This document shows positions 11,001-20,500 of a stretch of DNA of 64,000 bases, piece after piece (within the stretch, counting starts at the first letter, position 1; each line of letters starts with the position of its first letter). A model generated the notes under the pieces. The model worked only from the letters and a program-made list of their open reading frames with translations, had not been told where the DNA came from and did not search any database. The stretch is from Ancistrus triradiatus (Eukaryota > Chordata > Actinopteri > Siluriformes > Loricariidae). The DNA is taken from contig JAJAGP010000282.1 in assembly GCA_025084515.1 (NCBI GenBank), forward strand, positions 186,001 to 250,000, in the 5' to 3' direction. The position numbers and the translations under genes are program-made.

Positions 11001-13697
11001 CTGACCTTAATCCAATCGAAATGTTGTGGAAGGACCTGAAGCGAGCAGCTAATGTGAGGAAACCCACCAACATCCCAGAGCTGAAGCTGTTCTGTACAGA
11101 GGAATGGGCTAAAATACCTCCAAGCCGGTGTGCAGGGCACTGATCCAACAGTTACAGGAAACGTTTAGTACAGTTAGTTAGCTGCACAGGGGGGTCACAC
11201 CAGATACTGAAAGCAAAGGTTCACATACTTTTACCACTCATTAATATGTAATATTGGATCATTTTCCTCAATAAATAAATGACCAAGTATAATAGTTTTG
11301 TCTCATTTGTTTAACTTGGTTCTCTTTATCTACGTTTAGGACTTCTAAAGGGTTCACAAACTTTCAAGCACCACTGTATATTCATTGACAAAAAAATAAT
11401 AATGCACCCAGGTAGAAGTGTCAGATTGCTGCCTTTGTTTGCAGTGAAAAACTGACTAGTTCCGCTTTACTAAAATATCACTAAGGTTTTGTGTTATACC
11501 AATGCATTTGTCTTCATACTTCGACCTTTGATGCTAAAGGTTTGATTAAAAATAGGTCACAGAGGTGTCCGTTCAATTAATTGTTTATATTTGTCGCTGC
11601 ACAATTGATTCATTAAATCATTTTAGAGTTTCTGTTGTCTCTGCATGATGAAATCCAAAATTTCATATTTCAACTTTTAACAATAAAGATAAGCACCTGG
11701 ATACAGCAACACAGAAACTCACAATTAATAACAAATCAAAACAATATATTGGCTACAGAAATTAAAACAGCAATTATCGCCATTTCTCATACTGACCTGC
11801 ATGGTAAAATTTCCCTGAGAAGCCAAGGTTAAAGGTGAAGTTCGGAATTGATTTCCGCAGCTCGTTCTGTGTCTCTACCAATGCCTGGAGGTGACAAACA
11901 CAAAACCAGAAATGTCTATTACACAGCACAAATATATTCATTATCATCTACGGTCTTCGACATTATCATTTAGCTTTGATGGCTCTAAATCAGCCTGTCC
12001 AAATTTGCATGCCTGCTTTGTTTTGCCCCTTTTTCCAGCCTTCCTCTCAACACTTTTATTCTACCACTTAACCTCTACCCTCTCACTATTACCCTTTACA
12101 AAAAATTAAATAGCACTGAAGAAGACAAATGCAAAAACCAGGACACACAGTGTTATGAATATGAAGCACCACTTTTACAGAGCACCATGGAGCTATTCTG
12201 TCTGTGCTCCTCACCAAAACCTGGCTACAGTACGCAGGTCTCATTACTGCTGTGGCTAATCTGAAAATGTGCGGATTGAGGCTCTTCCATGTTCAAGTGT
12301 GCCACTGTTCTTTATCAGTACATGCATTTGAAAAGAAAGTTGACATTTAGAATACAGAATGATATTTATAGATGAATGGTTCACATCTATTGTGGATTGC
12401 CATCCACACTGAAGTAATATAATTCTGTAAGTACTACTCAGGGAGGGAGGGAGCGATGGATGTATGGATGGATGACTAGAGGGCTTGTTGGATAACCGAC
12501 TGGATGGATAACTAACATTCAGACAGAAGGACTACAAAGTTGTATATCGTACCATTCAATAGTTTGCTACACTGAACTGTCCTACTCTTATATTGAGCAG
12601 AACATATGTTATATATGTAATACATACTGTGTTATAAATGTCATGTAAAATGTTGGGGAAAGCAATCACATGCCTGTAACTACAGGTCAGTCAAACAGTC
12701 AAGTACAGAAAGACTGGTGCCTTAACGGTTACGACTCTGGACTGTGGACCAGAAGGTCCAGAGCTCAAATCTCTCTGCTAAGCTGTCACTGTTGGGCCCT
12801 TCAGCAAGGCCCTATATACATTACATATTAGATGTGTGCGACATTGACAGAAAAAATTATACCTCAATTTATCTGGGATTATCAATAGTGATAACTAGAT
12901 GATACTTTGGCAGTGTATCTCTTGAATCTAAAGTATTCAAAAGTTGTTTGAACGCATCAATCTCGGCTGCCTGAATTAGCAGTATCTGTCGCAATGTAAC
13001 TGGATCTTATGAAAATGAACCATGGTTTTACCATTTTTTTTTTTGGCAGAAGAAAAAGTACCGTAGTAAAACCATGGCAGATTCATAGTATACACTCAGC
13101 TACCAGAAGATACCTTAGTAGTTCATAGTAGAATCATGGTTAACTATTCAATAATCATAGCTACAATAAACTATGTAGTTCATAGTTAGTTCTATTAATT
13201 CTACTGAACTACTAAGGTATTGTATAGTAACTGTGTCTATACTATGAATCTGCCATGGTAACCCTAGTAATTCATGGTAATTCATAGTTTTTTCTGCCAA
13301 AAAGACATGGTAAAATCATGGTTAATTTTTGTTACGTTTTTCCAGAAAGATTACACTAGTTTTCTGAGTGTGATTTTATGCCAGTTCCTTGGCTGGTTTA
13401 AGCCAGTCATGGACAGCTGACTCCTGAAGTTTGCCATAATCTTCATATTCTGCCAGGTGTTTAGTTCGCAGATGGTGAAATAAGTCAGTTGTCATAGTTT
13501 GTGGACAGGCATCTTTTGAGAAAAATTCCTCTTTTCAAAGCCAGATGAGCCACGTCTAGTAATTTAATCGCACGAGGTAGACTGCGTGGCTGGTGGTGTC
13601 TGTATTTTGTCTCCTAGCTCAGTTTGTTCACTCATTTTTAACTTCAGGAATGCGGTTTTAAGTAGAACACTATAACTCCATACAAGACTAAATAATG

Positions 13698-13752
<55 letters not shown>

Positions 13753-16700
13753 TTGGTTGTAAGAATAATATCTTGCTAATAAAGAGATACTTTGACAGCC
13801 TCATATTTTATACCCATGTAACAAAGAAGTTTGTTTTTCATCTGCCTCAAAGACGAACATGGACCACATGAGTTACAATGCAGATGGTTGGGTGAGACCG
13901 TGGTTGTTAGATCCACCTCAGAGAGCATCTTGGGTGCATTTAGACATACATTGTACATGCCTAATTGATACCCAATCACAATAATAACAATAATAACTCA
14001 AACATATTGAAAAAAAAATACTGTAAACAACATCTAAAAACACCATATGGTGCAGTACTGCTTAAGCAAGAAAATCTCTGCTGCCATCCAAATCGAATCA
14101 TGTTAAGGTCAGTCTGCTAAACAGCTAAGCTTATTTAAGACAACTGATTACTGTTCTATGCTCTCACCTCCACATCGCCCACCTTCATCCTTGTGCCCTC
14201 TTTGCCCACAAAGATATCGTCAATGTCAACCAGCACGTATCTATCCAGAGACAGTGAGAGTCTTTTGGCTGTAAGGAAGGCCACGGCATCTACAAACACC
14301 AGCTTGTGGAGCCAAAATGTCAGGCCGTGACCGAACAACACACGCTGGATACCGTCGTGCAGGCCAAGGTCCTGAACCACGGAGGTGTGGAGGGTAGCAC
14401 GCAGTCCCACGCTCTCCGCTGACTGTGTCTTCGCTAAGAGCACTGGCTCATATGTCGAGTGGTTGGATTGGAAGACAGTCCAGTTATCGCCAGGCAGAGG
14501 ACCTCTCACCACCTGAGAGAAAGAAACCGAAATATAAAGACACTATTCCCAAACAACTTTACAGTCAGTGTATCTTTCGTTTACAGTGTATAATACTATT
14601 TTAGTGGATCAGTTAAATCACTGGGCTACTAACCAGTATTTTGATGGTCCAAGCCCCTGAAAGCCGAACTGCAACTAAACTAACTACTGCCACTATACCT
14701 TAACTACTTGGCTAAATTGTAAAATTGTCTGCCTCATAAATAAATAAAAATGCAGTAAATATCAAACATCCTGCATCTCTGGACGGACTGGTTTATAACA
14801 TGTTCAGCATCATGGCTGCCTTACATAAAAATGATAATGTTTCATTAGAAATGTCACTTGTCGTCCTGTCACTATGTCACTTTTCAGTGTAGCCAGAAAT
14901 GCGGCTCTGTTACTTACACAGGAAATTAATAGTCATCTGCTGATTTGTTTCTTGACAGTTTAAAAGCCAATTCTGATGATTTACAATGAGTGTAGAATAA
15001 TGTACAGTAGGGCTGTAATGATACGCTCTGCTCATGATTCGATTCACAACACTGAGTTCACAATTAGATTTTCTCATGATAGAAACAGAGGTTTAGAATT
15101 ATAAACAAAATGCTCTATTGTAGCTTCACCATATCTTAAATAACAAGTTAAAGATTTAAAGAACTGAAAGAATAACAATTTAAAATGTGTACTTTTCTTG
15201 TACAAAAATTATATTTTGCCCACGAGAGGTGAAGAGAAGTCGTCTGAAACAGTGCTTTATAGCAAACAACTTCATCAAATTAATTTACAGTGGGGCAAAA
15301 AAGTATTTAGTCAGCCACTGATTGTGCAAGTTCTCCTACTTAGAAAGATGAGAGAGGTCTGTAGTTTTCATCATAGGTACACTTCAACTATGAGAGACAA
15401 AATGAGAAAAATATTCCAGGTAATCACATTGTAGGATTTTTAAAGAATTTAATTGTAAATCATGATGTATTTGGTCAGCCACAAACAAGCAAGATTTCTG
15501 GCTCTCACAGAACTGTAACTTCTTATTTAAGATGTTCTTCTGTCCTCCACTCGTTACCTTAATGGCACCTGTTTGACCTTGTTATCTGTATAAAAGACAC
15601 CTGTCCACAGCCTCAGACTCCAGTCAGACTCCAAACTCAACCATGGCCAAGACCAAAGAGCTGTGGAAGGACACCAGGAAGAAAATTGTAGACCTGCACC
15701 AGGCTGGGAAGAGTGAATCTACAACAGGCAAGCAGGTTGGTGTGAAGAAATCAATTCGCACCAATTGTAAGACATACAAGACCATTGATAATCTCTCTCA
15801 ATATGGGGCTCCATACAAGATCTCATCCTGTGGGGTCAAAATGATCATGAGAACGGTAAGCAAAAATCCCAGAACTACACGGAGGAACCTGATGAATGAC
15901 CTGCAGGGAGCTGGGACCAAAGTAACAAAGGCTACCATCAGTAACACACTACGCCGAGAGGGACTCAGATCCTTCAGTGCCAGTGTGTCCCCCTGCTTAA
16001 GCCAGTACATGTCCAGGCCCGTCTGAAGTTAGCCAGAGAGCTTATGGATGATCCAGAAGAGAGGATTGGGAGAATATCCATGTGGTCCAAATGAAACCAA
16101 AATACAAACTTTATGTTAAAAACTCAACTCATTGTGTTTGGAGAAAGAAGAATGCTGAGTTGCATCCCAAGAACACCATACCTACTGTGAAGCATGGGAG
16201 TGGAAACCTCATGCTTTGGGGCTGTTTTTCTGCAAAGGGGACATGACGACTGATCCGTGTTAAGGGAAGAATGAACGGGGCCATGTATCGTGAGATTTTA
16301 AGCCAAAACCTCCTTCCATCAGTGAGAGCATTGAAGATGGAACGTGGCTGGGTCTTCCAGCATGACAATGATCCCAAACACACCGCTCGGGCAATGAAGG
16401 AGTAGCTCCGTAAAAAGCAGACCTCAACCCCATAGAAAATTTGTGGAGGGAGTTGAAAATCCATGTTGCCCCAAAACATCACTGCTCTAGAGGAGATCTG
16501 CATGGAGGAATGGCCCAAAATACCAGCTACAGTGTGTGCCAAAGTGGTGAAGACTTACAGGAAACGTTTGAACACTGTCATTGCCAACAAAAGTTATGTT
16601 AGAAAGTATTGAGCTGAACTCTTGTTATTGACCAAATACTTATTTTCCACCATGATTTACAATTAAATTCTTAAAAAATCCTATAATGTGATTTCCTGGA

Positions 16701-19700
16701 TTTTTTTTTCTCATTTTGTCTCTCATAGCTGAAGTGTACCTATGATGAAAATTACAGACCTCTCTCATCATTCTAAGTAGGAGAACTTGCGCAATCAGTG
16801 GCTGACTAAATACTTTTTTCACCCCACTGTAAGTGATCCTCCAGATCAGTACTGTGAGTATATACTTTTATTCTGTGACCCATTGTTTATTCATTCTTAC
16901 AGAAAGAGAGAAAGACAGATTTCAGGTTACAGTATCCTTGATTAAAGCAGCAGTGTTTCTATGGGGAATGACAAGCTTTGGAGACTTGATGGAATAACCT
17001 TATTGTTAGGAAAAGCAAGGCAATGAATGTGTTTTACATCTGTACTAATAGCCCAATCATTTTCGGATTTAAGCAGTTATCTGATCGTTCAAGAGGTCAT
17101 ATAAACGGCACACTATGTTATCTGGGGAGTAAGTGGCTCATTATTTGATTTAGAAAAAATCTGATAAAGCAAACTGGCTTTTAGTCTAGCAATTTGATTA
17201 TTCAGCATGTTAAATCTCGCTGTCAGATTTCCGCAACTGCAGAAACACAGCTCCTGGCTATGTTCTAAACATGTACAGGATATTAAATACTGTGTCATAG
17301 AGGTAACGTCATCACTGGTGAGCTTACTATGGAGTAAGACAGCCTCTGGCTTTAATTCTAAAGTGACAGACGTCAAGGAGGAGGACTTCATATGTGATTT
17401 GTGTTAATAGAAGCTAAAACATGAAGGTAATTACTAATTATTAATTCTTTTCTTTGTTTATCTGTGCTCAACACCCCTAAAATACGGATTCTATGTGACA
17501 TTAAACTTTCACAAAACAGTCGACAGAATCGACAGAAGCCAATTATTTGGATCATTGGCATGTGTCATACAGGTACCATCAGCAGAAGCGTGTTTACAAT
17601 TCAGTGTGGTAGCCTGAGTCTTGAATGCAGGCTCTAAATCTAACCAGAGCTTCAAGGAAAACTGTAACGCATAATTTGCCATCATAAAAACTAAAAAAGA
17701 TTTTCCAACACTTCAAAAGCAATAAACCATATCACTGGAAGCTAAGACAACTGAACAGCAAGAAACAAATAACATGATGGAAATTATATGGTGCGTAGCA
17801 GCTACTCGGAAATCAAAACAGAATAGCATTACAGTGGCGCTTGAAAGTTTGCGAACCGTTTTCGATATTTCCGTATAAATATGACCCAAAACCATCATCA
17901 GATTTTCACACGAGTTCTAAATGTAGATAAAAAGAACTAAATTAAATGAAACGAAATGAAATGAGACAAAAATATTACACTTCGTCATGTTTTATTGAAG
18001 AAAACAATCTAATATTACACATCTGTGAGTGGCAAAACTATGTGAACCTTTGTTTTTAATATCTGGTTTGAACTGAAACTAAACGTTTTCAGTAATTATT
18101 GATCAGTCCTGCACACCGCCCTGCAGGATTTTAGCCCATTTCTCTGTACAGAACAGCTTCAGCTCTGGCATGCTGGTTGGATTCCACACATGAACATTTG
18201 CTGCATGCCTTATATTCTTCTGAGATTCAGTTCACACTCAGATGTCCTGACATTTTCATTTAGAATTTGATGGAATAAATCAGAATTAATTGATCCATCA
18301 ATGATAGCAAGATGACCTGGCTAAGATGCAGCAAACCAGGCTCAAACCATCATACTACCACCACCAGGTTTCACAGACATGTAAAATAATGTAACAAATA
18401 TAATAAATATGATGACATTATTGCATAGTATTATGTTTTTGTCTCATTTGTTTAACGAACTTTCTAGGACTATGAAAACCTGATGATGTTTAGGTCATAT
18501 TTATTAGTGAGCCATGTTTTTTCGATTCCTATCTGATTTCAGTGCACACCTGCCGATACTGATTCAGTTTCCGATACAGATTACCTTCAAATATTATGGC
18601 GGGTAAGGTACTTGACTATGGATCAGAAGGTCCAGGGTTCAAATCCCACCTCTGCCAAGCTATCACTGTTGGGTCCTTGAGCAAGGCCCTTAACCCACGA
18701 TTGTAAGATTGTATCAATTGTAAGTCGCTCTGGATAAGGGTGCCTGCTAAATGCTGTGAATGTATTACTATTATTATGAGTACTAATAATCAATTCTTAA
18801 GATTATTGCTGGTACGGTGTTTAACCTTACAGTTAACATTACTTTTAGTCTTGCTTTTAGGCGTTTCAAGACTACAAAATCTCCACACAAACGACATTTT
18901 AGCTAAACCAACAGCTAATACTATTTGCTTACTTAGTTGCACACTAAAACCGTGTGCTCATGGTAAGACGTGGAATGGAATATGGATGGGTAAGTGGATT
19001 AACTCTATCCGTCTGATATCTGATAAGTGAATGACGTCAATATCGGATCCGATACCGATATAGGATCGGATCCATCTCTAACATTTACGCAAAAATATCT
19101 TACTAACTAAACTAACTAGCTTTACTATATACTACTCACATAGACTTCAGGTTTCCAGATTAAAGTTACGAAAGCACATGTATTTCACTTATTTTCTTTC
19201 TTCCCACATTTTAGCATTGTTTATTTTGGTCATGGTTGGACAGGGGAACCAAAAAATGTTTTAATGAATACACAGTATCACTTAAACCACCAACTAAGCC
19301 TCCTGTCACATCCAGAAGATCTGCAGTTTAAAATTATTAATAGAAACATAAGCAGATTTGTTGAACATGTGATCAGACCTCATGTGCACGGGTGATGTGC
19401 AGGAGTGGTGATTTGGGGTTGACCATGCAGTCTTTTAGCCCCAGATTTGTGTGCAGGAACAGCGGAAAGCCTTTCAGCTGCGCACTCAGGAGACTGTTCT
19501 CATTAGCCTACACAAAAAGAGTGCAGAAATCTGTTAGCTGACTGAAAGTGACAAATTAGAATACATCATCATTCCCCATAAAATAATAGTGTAACAGTGT
19601 AGACAGATAAAGTGGATCGTGTGACCTTAAAGAAGCCGATAATTCCCACTCCATACTCCACACAGTATTTATCCAGCAGCTCCCTGTTCCAGGCATCCAA

Positions 19701-20141
19701 GTTGACATACTTGAGGATGTTCTCATAGATGATGAGAATGAATCGGCCCCGGTCCCGCACTGTTAGCGTGGGCATGTCTCCTTTACCAGGAGAGATCTCA
19801 GTATGGTAGCGGAATCGGGCCGACTCAAGCATGGCCACAATGTCTTGGCCCAGCTGTGAGTAGTGACTCTCCACAAACACCAGAACCACCGGATCTGTTC
19901 TGCTTTCTTCTGCTGCCACGGCTCCATCCATGCTATTCTGGAGCGGGAGGAGCCGGGAAGGCGTGACATCATCGCAGTCTTCTGGGCTAGCTCCGGCAGA
20001 TGGCTCGAACTCCCTTTTGACGGCGTACAGAAAGTAGGCGGAGATGAAGACGCTGAGCATGCACACGAGGAAGAGGAGGAGAAAGGTGGTTTGGAGAGTG
20101 AGCTGGCGGTGGAGACGTCGCACGAGGCCAGCACCCAGCAT
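4827..20141 (-). CDS. ndst1: ndst1 (partial): heparan sulfate N-deacetylase/N-sulfotransferase 1, eight coding exons
   Basis: This is the 5' part of the NDST gene, read from 20141 down to 4827 as eight exons (listed separately) that join to 577 codons in one frame. NDST is a Golgi type II membrane enzyme that removes acetyl groups from N-acetylglucosamine in nascent heparan sulfate and then sulfates the free amine. The window holds the cytosolic tail, one membrane segment (about residues 19-41) and the N-deacetylase domain, including DIDD at 311-314 and HMWSH at 383-387, which fit the metal-binding positions known in the family. The PAPS-binding sulfotransferase half (usual total about 880 residues) is not found in 1-4826 and should lie to the left of the window. 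The membrane region (FISAYFLY, PSRLLPL) and LLSYV-EFWWFPHMW resemble NDST1 more than NDST2. Which teleost paralogue (1a or 1b) it is cannot be told. All introns are GT-AG, and no stop or frameshift interrupts the exons, so the gene looks functional. Confidence 0.95.
5320..5493 (+). mobile_element. Tc1 family 1, terminal fragment only
   Basis: A single inverted end (CAGCGGTGCTTGAAAGTTTG after TA) extends about 170 bp to TCATTTATTTGTATCCAATA and then stops. No partner end or transposase is nearby. It sits in the intron between ndst1 exons 7 and 8; strand is assigned from the outer tip only. Confidence 0.85.
5640..5760 (+). repeat. SINE-like repeat, second family (weak)
   Basis: ACATCTGGCCATGTCTGAGG and the following GGAGGCCAGATGGGGG resemble a segment at about 47940-47980 (ACATCTGGGCATGTCTATGG, AAAGCTGGACAAGGG). 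The shared layout suggests a repeat family. Promoter boxes are not clear here. Confidence 0.4.
6598..6623. repeat. (TAC)n microsatellite
   Basis: About eight ACT/TAC triplets lie in the intron between exons 7 and 8. Confidence 0.95.
6702..6830 (-). CDS. ndst1: ndst1 coding exon 7 (residues 474-516)
   Basis: This 43-codon exon has acceptor CTCCATCAG and donor GTGAGTAC. It encodes VLPRQTCGLFTHTIFYKDYP, then ELDKLIDGGELFLTVLLNP, a near-invariant NDST segment late in the deacetylase domain. Phase is 0 at both ends and there are no defects. Confidence 0.96.
6841..7726. other. Intron 6-7 interval, nothing recognised
   Basis: Plain intronic sequence between exon 7 and the minisatellite. No repeat family, RNA gene or coding exon was recognised. 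Confidence 0.4.
7727..8155. repeat. Minisatellite, 20-bp unit, about 21 copies
   Basis: The unit GATGAACCAGCGTGCAGATA repeats in register, three units per 60 bases, with variants CGTGCAGCCA, CATGCAGAGA and CGTGCTGATA. Because 20 is not a multiple of three, reading it gives an artificial 20-residue protein repeat in each frame; this is not a gene. It lies in the ndst1 intron between exons 6 and 7. Confidence 0.97.
8175..8705 (-). mobile_element. MITE-B fragment (inverted-repeat element, reverse)
   Basis: The reverse complement of MITE-B (copies at 26711 and 44497) can be followed here: TTTAGTGAGTAATGGATTGA, the AAAGCTTATTTTATAATAAA area, and CGGGTTCCGAGGTGG near the right tip. The terminal bases are lost. 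It adjoins the minisatellite on one side and another terminal fragment on the other. Confidence 0.75.
8706..8772 (-). repeat. Terminal fragment of another DNA element ('GTATCGTTACACCCCTA')
   Basis: AATCATGAATACAGTATCATGAATCG followed by GTATCGTTACACCCCTA matches, in reverse, the start of a repeat seen at 15007 (TAGGGCTGTAATGATAC, GATTCGATTCA). It is a short piece without coding. Confidence 0.55.
8944..9129 (-). CDS. ndst1: ndst1 coding exon 6 (residues 412-473)
   Basis: This 62-codon exon encodes EHSIPTHLGYAVAPHHSGVY, then VWGIRVTSTEEYPHLKP and ARYRRGFIHNGIN. Its acceptor is a pure TG repeat ending in TAG, with no ordinary pyrimidine tract. The last codon is AAT (Asn), where other vertebrate NDSTs have Met in the GIMVLPRQTCG segment; the next exon resumes with VLPRQTCG. 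Donor is GTGAGGCC. Phase is 0 at both ends, so skipping would remove 62 residues without a frameshift. Confidence 0.95.
9130..9154 (-). promoter_or_regulatory. TG-repeat 3' splice site of ndst1 exon 6
   Basis: On the minus strand (TG)11-T runs straight into TAG|GAA, so the microsatellite itself is the acceptor region. No C/T tract of usual strength is present. In CFTR a UG repeat at an acceptor binds TDP-43 and promotes exon skipping. Whether that happens here is unknown. Confidence 0.8.
9531..9685 (-). CDS. ndst1: ndst1 coding exon 5 (residues 360-411), HxxxH motif
   Basis: This 155-nt exon completes the glycine codon left by exon 4 and reads TDEEDLGDDLLLSYV, then EFWWFPHMWSHMQPH and FHNQSVLAEQM, ending at RHFAE before donor GTGAGTAC. 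HMWSH (383-387) fits the paired metal-binding histidines of NDST deacetylases, and HNQS gives a glycosylation site at N395. The acceptor is GACACTAG directly downstream of a short TG run (9693-9705). Because 155 is not a multiple of three, skipping this exon would shift the frame. Confidence 0.97.
9818..11376 (+). mobile_element. Tc1-like element, family 1, full length
   Basis: The ends are AAGTGGTGCTTGAAAG (first base changed) and TTTCAAGCACCACTG, with TA on both sides, giving 1559 bp. It lies in the intron between ndst1 exons 4 and 5, opposite to the gene. It is the best preserved copy of this family in the window. Confidence 0.95.
10185..11209 (+). pseudogene. Tc1 transposase, family 1, almost intact but dead
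   Basis: The start is ATG 10185 (MARTKEISKDLRKRVVDAHQ). Two adjacent stops (TAATAA, 10315-10320) and a lost base soon after break the paired-like DNA-binding domain. From 10319 to 11143, 274 codons stay open, with GRPTKITPRARH, then the catalytic region: MDESKIELHG, MVWACFAASEPGRLAI, LQDNNPKHTSRS and SPDLNPIEMLWKDLK. A second frameshift after IPPSRCAG removes the last residues. The second position of the usual DNDPKH is Asn (DNNPKH). Confidence 0.93.
11797..11884 (-). CDS. ndst1: ndst1 coding exon 4 (residues 331-359 plus one base)
   Basis: This 88-nt exon lies between acceptor CACCTCCAG and donor GTCAGTAT. The translation is ALVETQNELRKSIPNFTF then NLGFSGKFYHA, plus the first base of a glycine codon (phase 1). 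NFT at residue 345 is a potential glycosylation site. The exon is conserved and carries no defects. It is too short to appear as a long open frame and was placed from its position between exons 3 and 5. Confidence 0.95.
12437..12510. repeat. Degenerate GGGA/GGAT microsatellite
   Basis: GGGAGGGAGGGA is followed by broken GGAT units (ATGGATGGATG and others). It is in the ndst1 intron between exons 3 and 4. Confidence 0.75.
12716..12815 (+). repeat. tRNA-derived SINE, 5' part
   Basis: The segment from CCTTAACGGTTACGACTC through GGACCAGAAGGTCCAGAGCT to CACTGTTGGGCCCTTCAGCA matches the head of the SINE family. The tail (CTCTGGATAAGG) is missing. Confidence 0.8.
13020..13325. mobile_element. Foldback (palindromic) element
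   Basis: The two halves are inverted copies. ACCATGGTTTTACCATTTTT with GGCAGAAG at the left pairs with GCCAAAAAGACATGGTAAAA and ATGGTT at the right, and CATGGCAGATTCATAGTATA pairs with TATACTATGAATCTGCCATG. ACCTTAGTAGTTCA pairs with TGAACTACTAAGGT in the centre. It could fold into one long hairpin. No coding is seen. Confidence 0.8.
13700..13749. repeat. (TA)25 microsatellite
   Basis: An uninterrupted TA run of about 50 bases lies in the ndst1 intron between exons 3 and 4. Confidence 0.98.
14168..14512 (-). CDS. ndst1: ndst1 coding exon 3 (residues 216-330), with DIDD motif
   Basis: This 115-codon exon starts after CTTTCTCTCAG and ends before GTGAGAGC. It encodes LPGDNWTVFQSNHSTYEPV, with a likely N-glycosylation site at N232 (NHS), then VVQDLGLHDGIQRVLFG, WLHKLVFVDAVAFL and DRYVLVDIDDIFVGKEGTRM. 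The DIDD aspartates (311-314) sit where the family has metal-binding residues of the deacetylase. Phase is 0 at both ends. The intron before it (14513-19378) is the largest within the coding part. Confidence 0.97.
14513..15002. other. Intron 2-3 interval, nothing recognised
   Basis: AT-rich intron sequence between exon 3 and the repeats beginning at about 15003. Confidence 0.4.
15003..15190 (+). repeat. Fragment of DNA element ('TAGGGCTGTAATGATAC')
   Basis: The tip TAGGGCTGTAATGATAC plus GATTCGATTCACAAC resembles, in reverse, the end at 8706-8772 and the usual form of short teleost elements with GGCTGTAACGATAC ends. The right boundary is uncertain. Confidence 0.45.
15288..16829 (+). mobile_element. 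Tc1-like element, family 2, full length
   Basis: The ends CAGTGGGGCAAAAAAGTATT and TTTTTTCACCCCACTG are both flanked by TA; the element is 1542 bp. It lies in the ndst1 intron between exons 2 and 3, opposite to the gene. Confidence 0.95.
15643..16612 (+). pseudogene. Tc1 transposase, family 2, broken
   Basis: It begins MAKTKELWKDTRKKIVDLHQ and stays open for 127 codons, through a damaged helix-turn-helix region and MIMRTVSKNPRTTRRNLM, ending at a frameshift after SQYMSRPV. The catalytic part is present in shifted frames (GAAGCATGGGAGTGGAAAC, CATGACAATGATCCCAAACA), with a loss of sequence after GGAGTAGCTCCGTAAAAAGC. It is not functional. Confidence 0.9.
16830..17831. other. Intron 2-3 interval, nothing recognised
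   Basis: No repeat family or exon was recognised. Short ORFs on both strands look like chance. Confidence 0.4.
17832..18510 (-). mobile_element. Tc1 family 1, internally deleted and old
   Basis: The left end CAGTGGCGCTTGAAAGTTTG follows TA. Pieces of the transposase in reverse follow (CTCTGTACAGAACAGCTTCA, AATTGATCCATCAATGATAG, CATCATACTACCACCACC), with large losses. The right tip stops near GATGATGTTTAGGTCATATT. Confidence 0.85.
18511..19085. mobile_element. MITE-D ('GATCCGATCC' ends), host of a SINE
   Basis: CCGATACTGATTCAGTTTCC at the left and ATCGGATCCGATACCGATAT with GGATCGGATCCATCTCTAA at the right resemble the inverted ends of a common teleost element. A SINE (18598-18765) lies inside. 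The left boundary is worn. Confidence 0.5.
18598..18765 (+). repeat. tRNA-derived SINE
   Basis: The segment from GGCGGGTAAGGTACTTGACT, through B box GGTTCAAATCC, to CTCTGGATAAGGGTGCCTGC. It is nearly complete. Confidence 0.88.
19379..19507 (-). CDS. ndst1: ndst1 coding exon 2 (residues 173-215)
   Basis: This 43-codon exon follows acceptor TTTTTGTGTAG and ends before donor GT at 19378-19377. The translation begins ANENSLLSAQLKGFPLF and ends LLHITRAHE, which is the expected continuation of the deacetylase domain after GIIGFFK. The ORF is too short to stand out alone; it was found by reading the 118-nt intron downstream of exon 1. Phase is 0 at both ends. Confidence 0.95.
19626..20141 (-). CDS. 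ndst1: ndst1 coding exon 1 (residues 1-172)
   Basis: The exon starts at ATG 20141-20139 (MLGAGLVRRL), which matches the length and pattern of vertebrate NDST1 N-termini; A stands at -3. An in-frame TAA at 20214-20216 lies upstream, and only a GTG (20159) lies between, so this ATG is the natural start. The exon encodes a short basic cytosolic tail, a hydrophobic signal-anchor at about residues 19-41 (FLLLFLVCMLSVFISAYF), an acidic/proline-containing stem, and the start of the deacetylase domain (VLVFVESHYSQLGQ and KYVNLDAWNRELLDKYC). It ends at GIIGFFK, phase 0, with donor GT at 19625-19624. It is 516 nt long, exactly 172 codons. Confidence 0.96.
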
Positions 20142-20500
20142 TGTGGGGATGACCCCCACAGACGCAAAACAAACGAGGAAGAAGAAGTCAAGTCCAAACT
20201 CAGTCTGTTTCCTTTATCACCATCATTTCGAGTAAGCAATATATATCTGTTAATGAAAACATTGTGACTGTAAAGGGGACGCCACTACGTCACCATGTCT
20301 GTCTTCATCCACTTTAACTGAGACTATTTTCTCAGTAGGCGTCTCCCTGAATATGTGCCAGGAAGGAGACTGGGCCCGTATCCTGTCCATCATCAAATAT
20401 GTCTCCCTCAATTACTGTCTTTGGAGTTTGGCTAGTTGAAACGACGTAAAAAGTTGTGGTTCCAATGTCGTCCTTCATTCCAGAAACGTGGCTGTGCCTG
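20142..20500 (-). promoter_or_regulatory. Predicted 5' leader of ndst1 with upstream ORFs
   Basis: On the minus strand a strong acceptor (TTTATCTTTTCAG) ends at 20501, so the first coding exon probably carries about 359 nt of untranslated leader. Two weaker acceptor-like AGs occur nearer the start (about 20268 and 20248). The leader contains an ATG at 20478 opening 48 codons that stop at 20332, a four-codon ORF (ATGGTGACGTAG, 20296-20285), and other ATGs nearer the start. The 48-codon ORF is out of frame with the main start. Structured, ATG-containing leaders and internal ribosome entry have been reported for mammalian NDST mRNAs, so translational control is plausible. The leader boundary is an inference. 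Confidence 0.5.

Noticed and set aside
10319..11143. Active or domesticated transposase
   Set aside because: Stops and a frameshift cut off the DNA-binding domain, and another frameshift removes the C-terminus; it sits between normal Tc1 ends, so it is an ordinary dead copy.
20142..20159. GTG at 20159 as ndst1 start
   Set aside because: The ATG at 20141 fits the family N-terminus exactly and has a good context; a GTG start is unlikely in a vertebrate.
19763..20267. Other-frame ORFs across ndst1 exon 1 (both strands)
   Set aside because: They are shadows of the conserved NDST1 frame and have no domain of their own.
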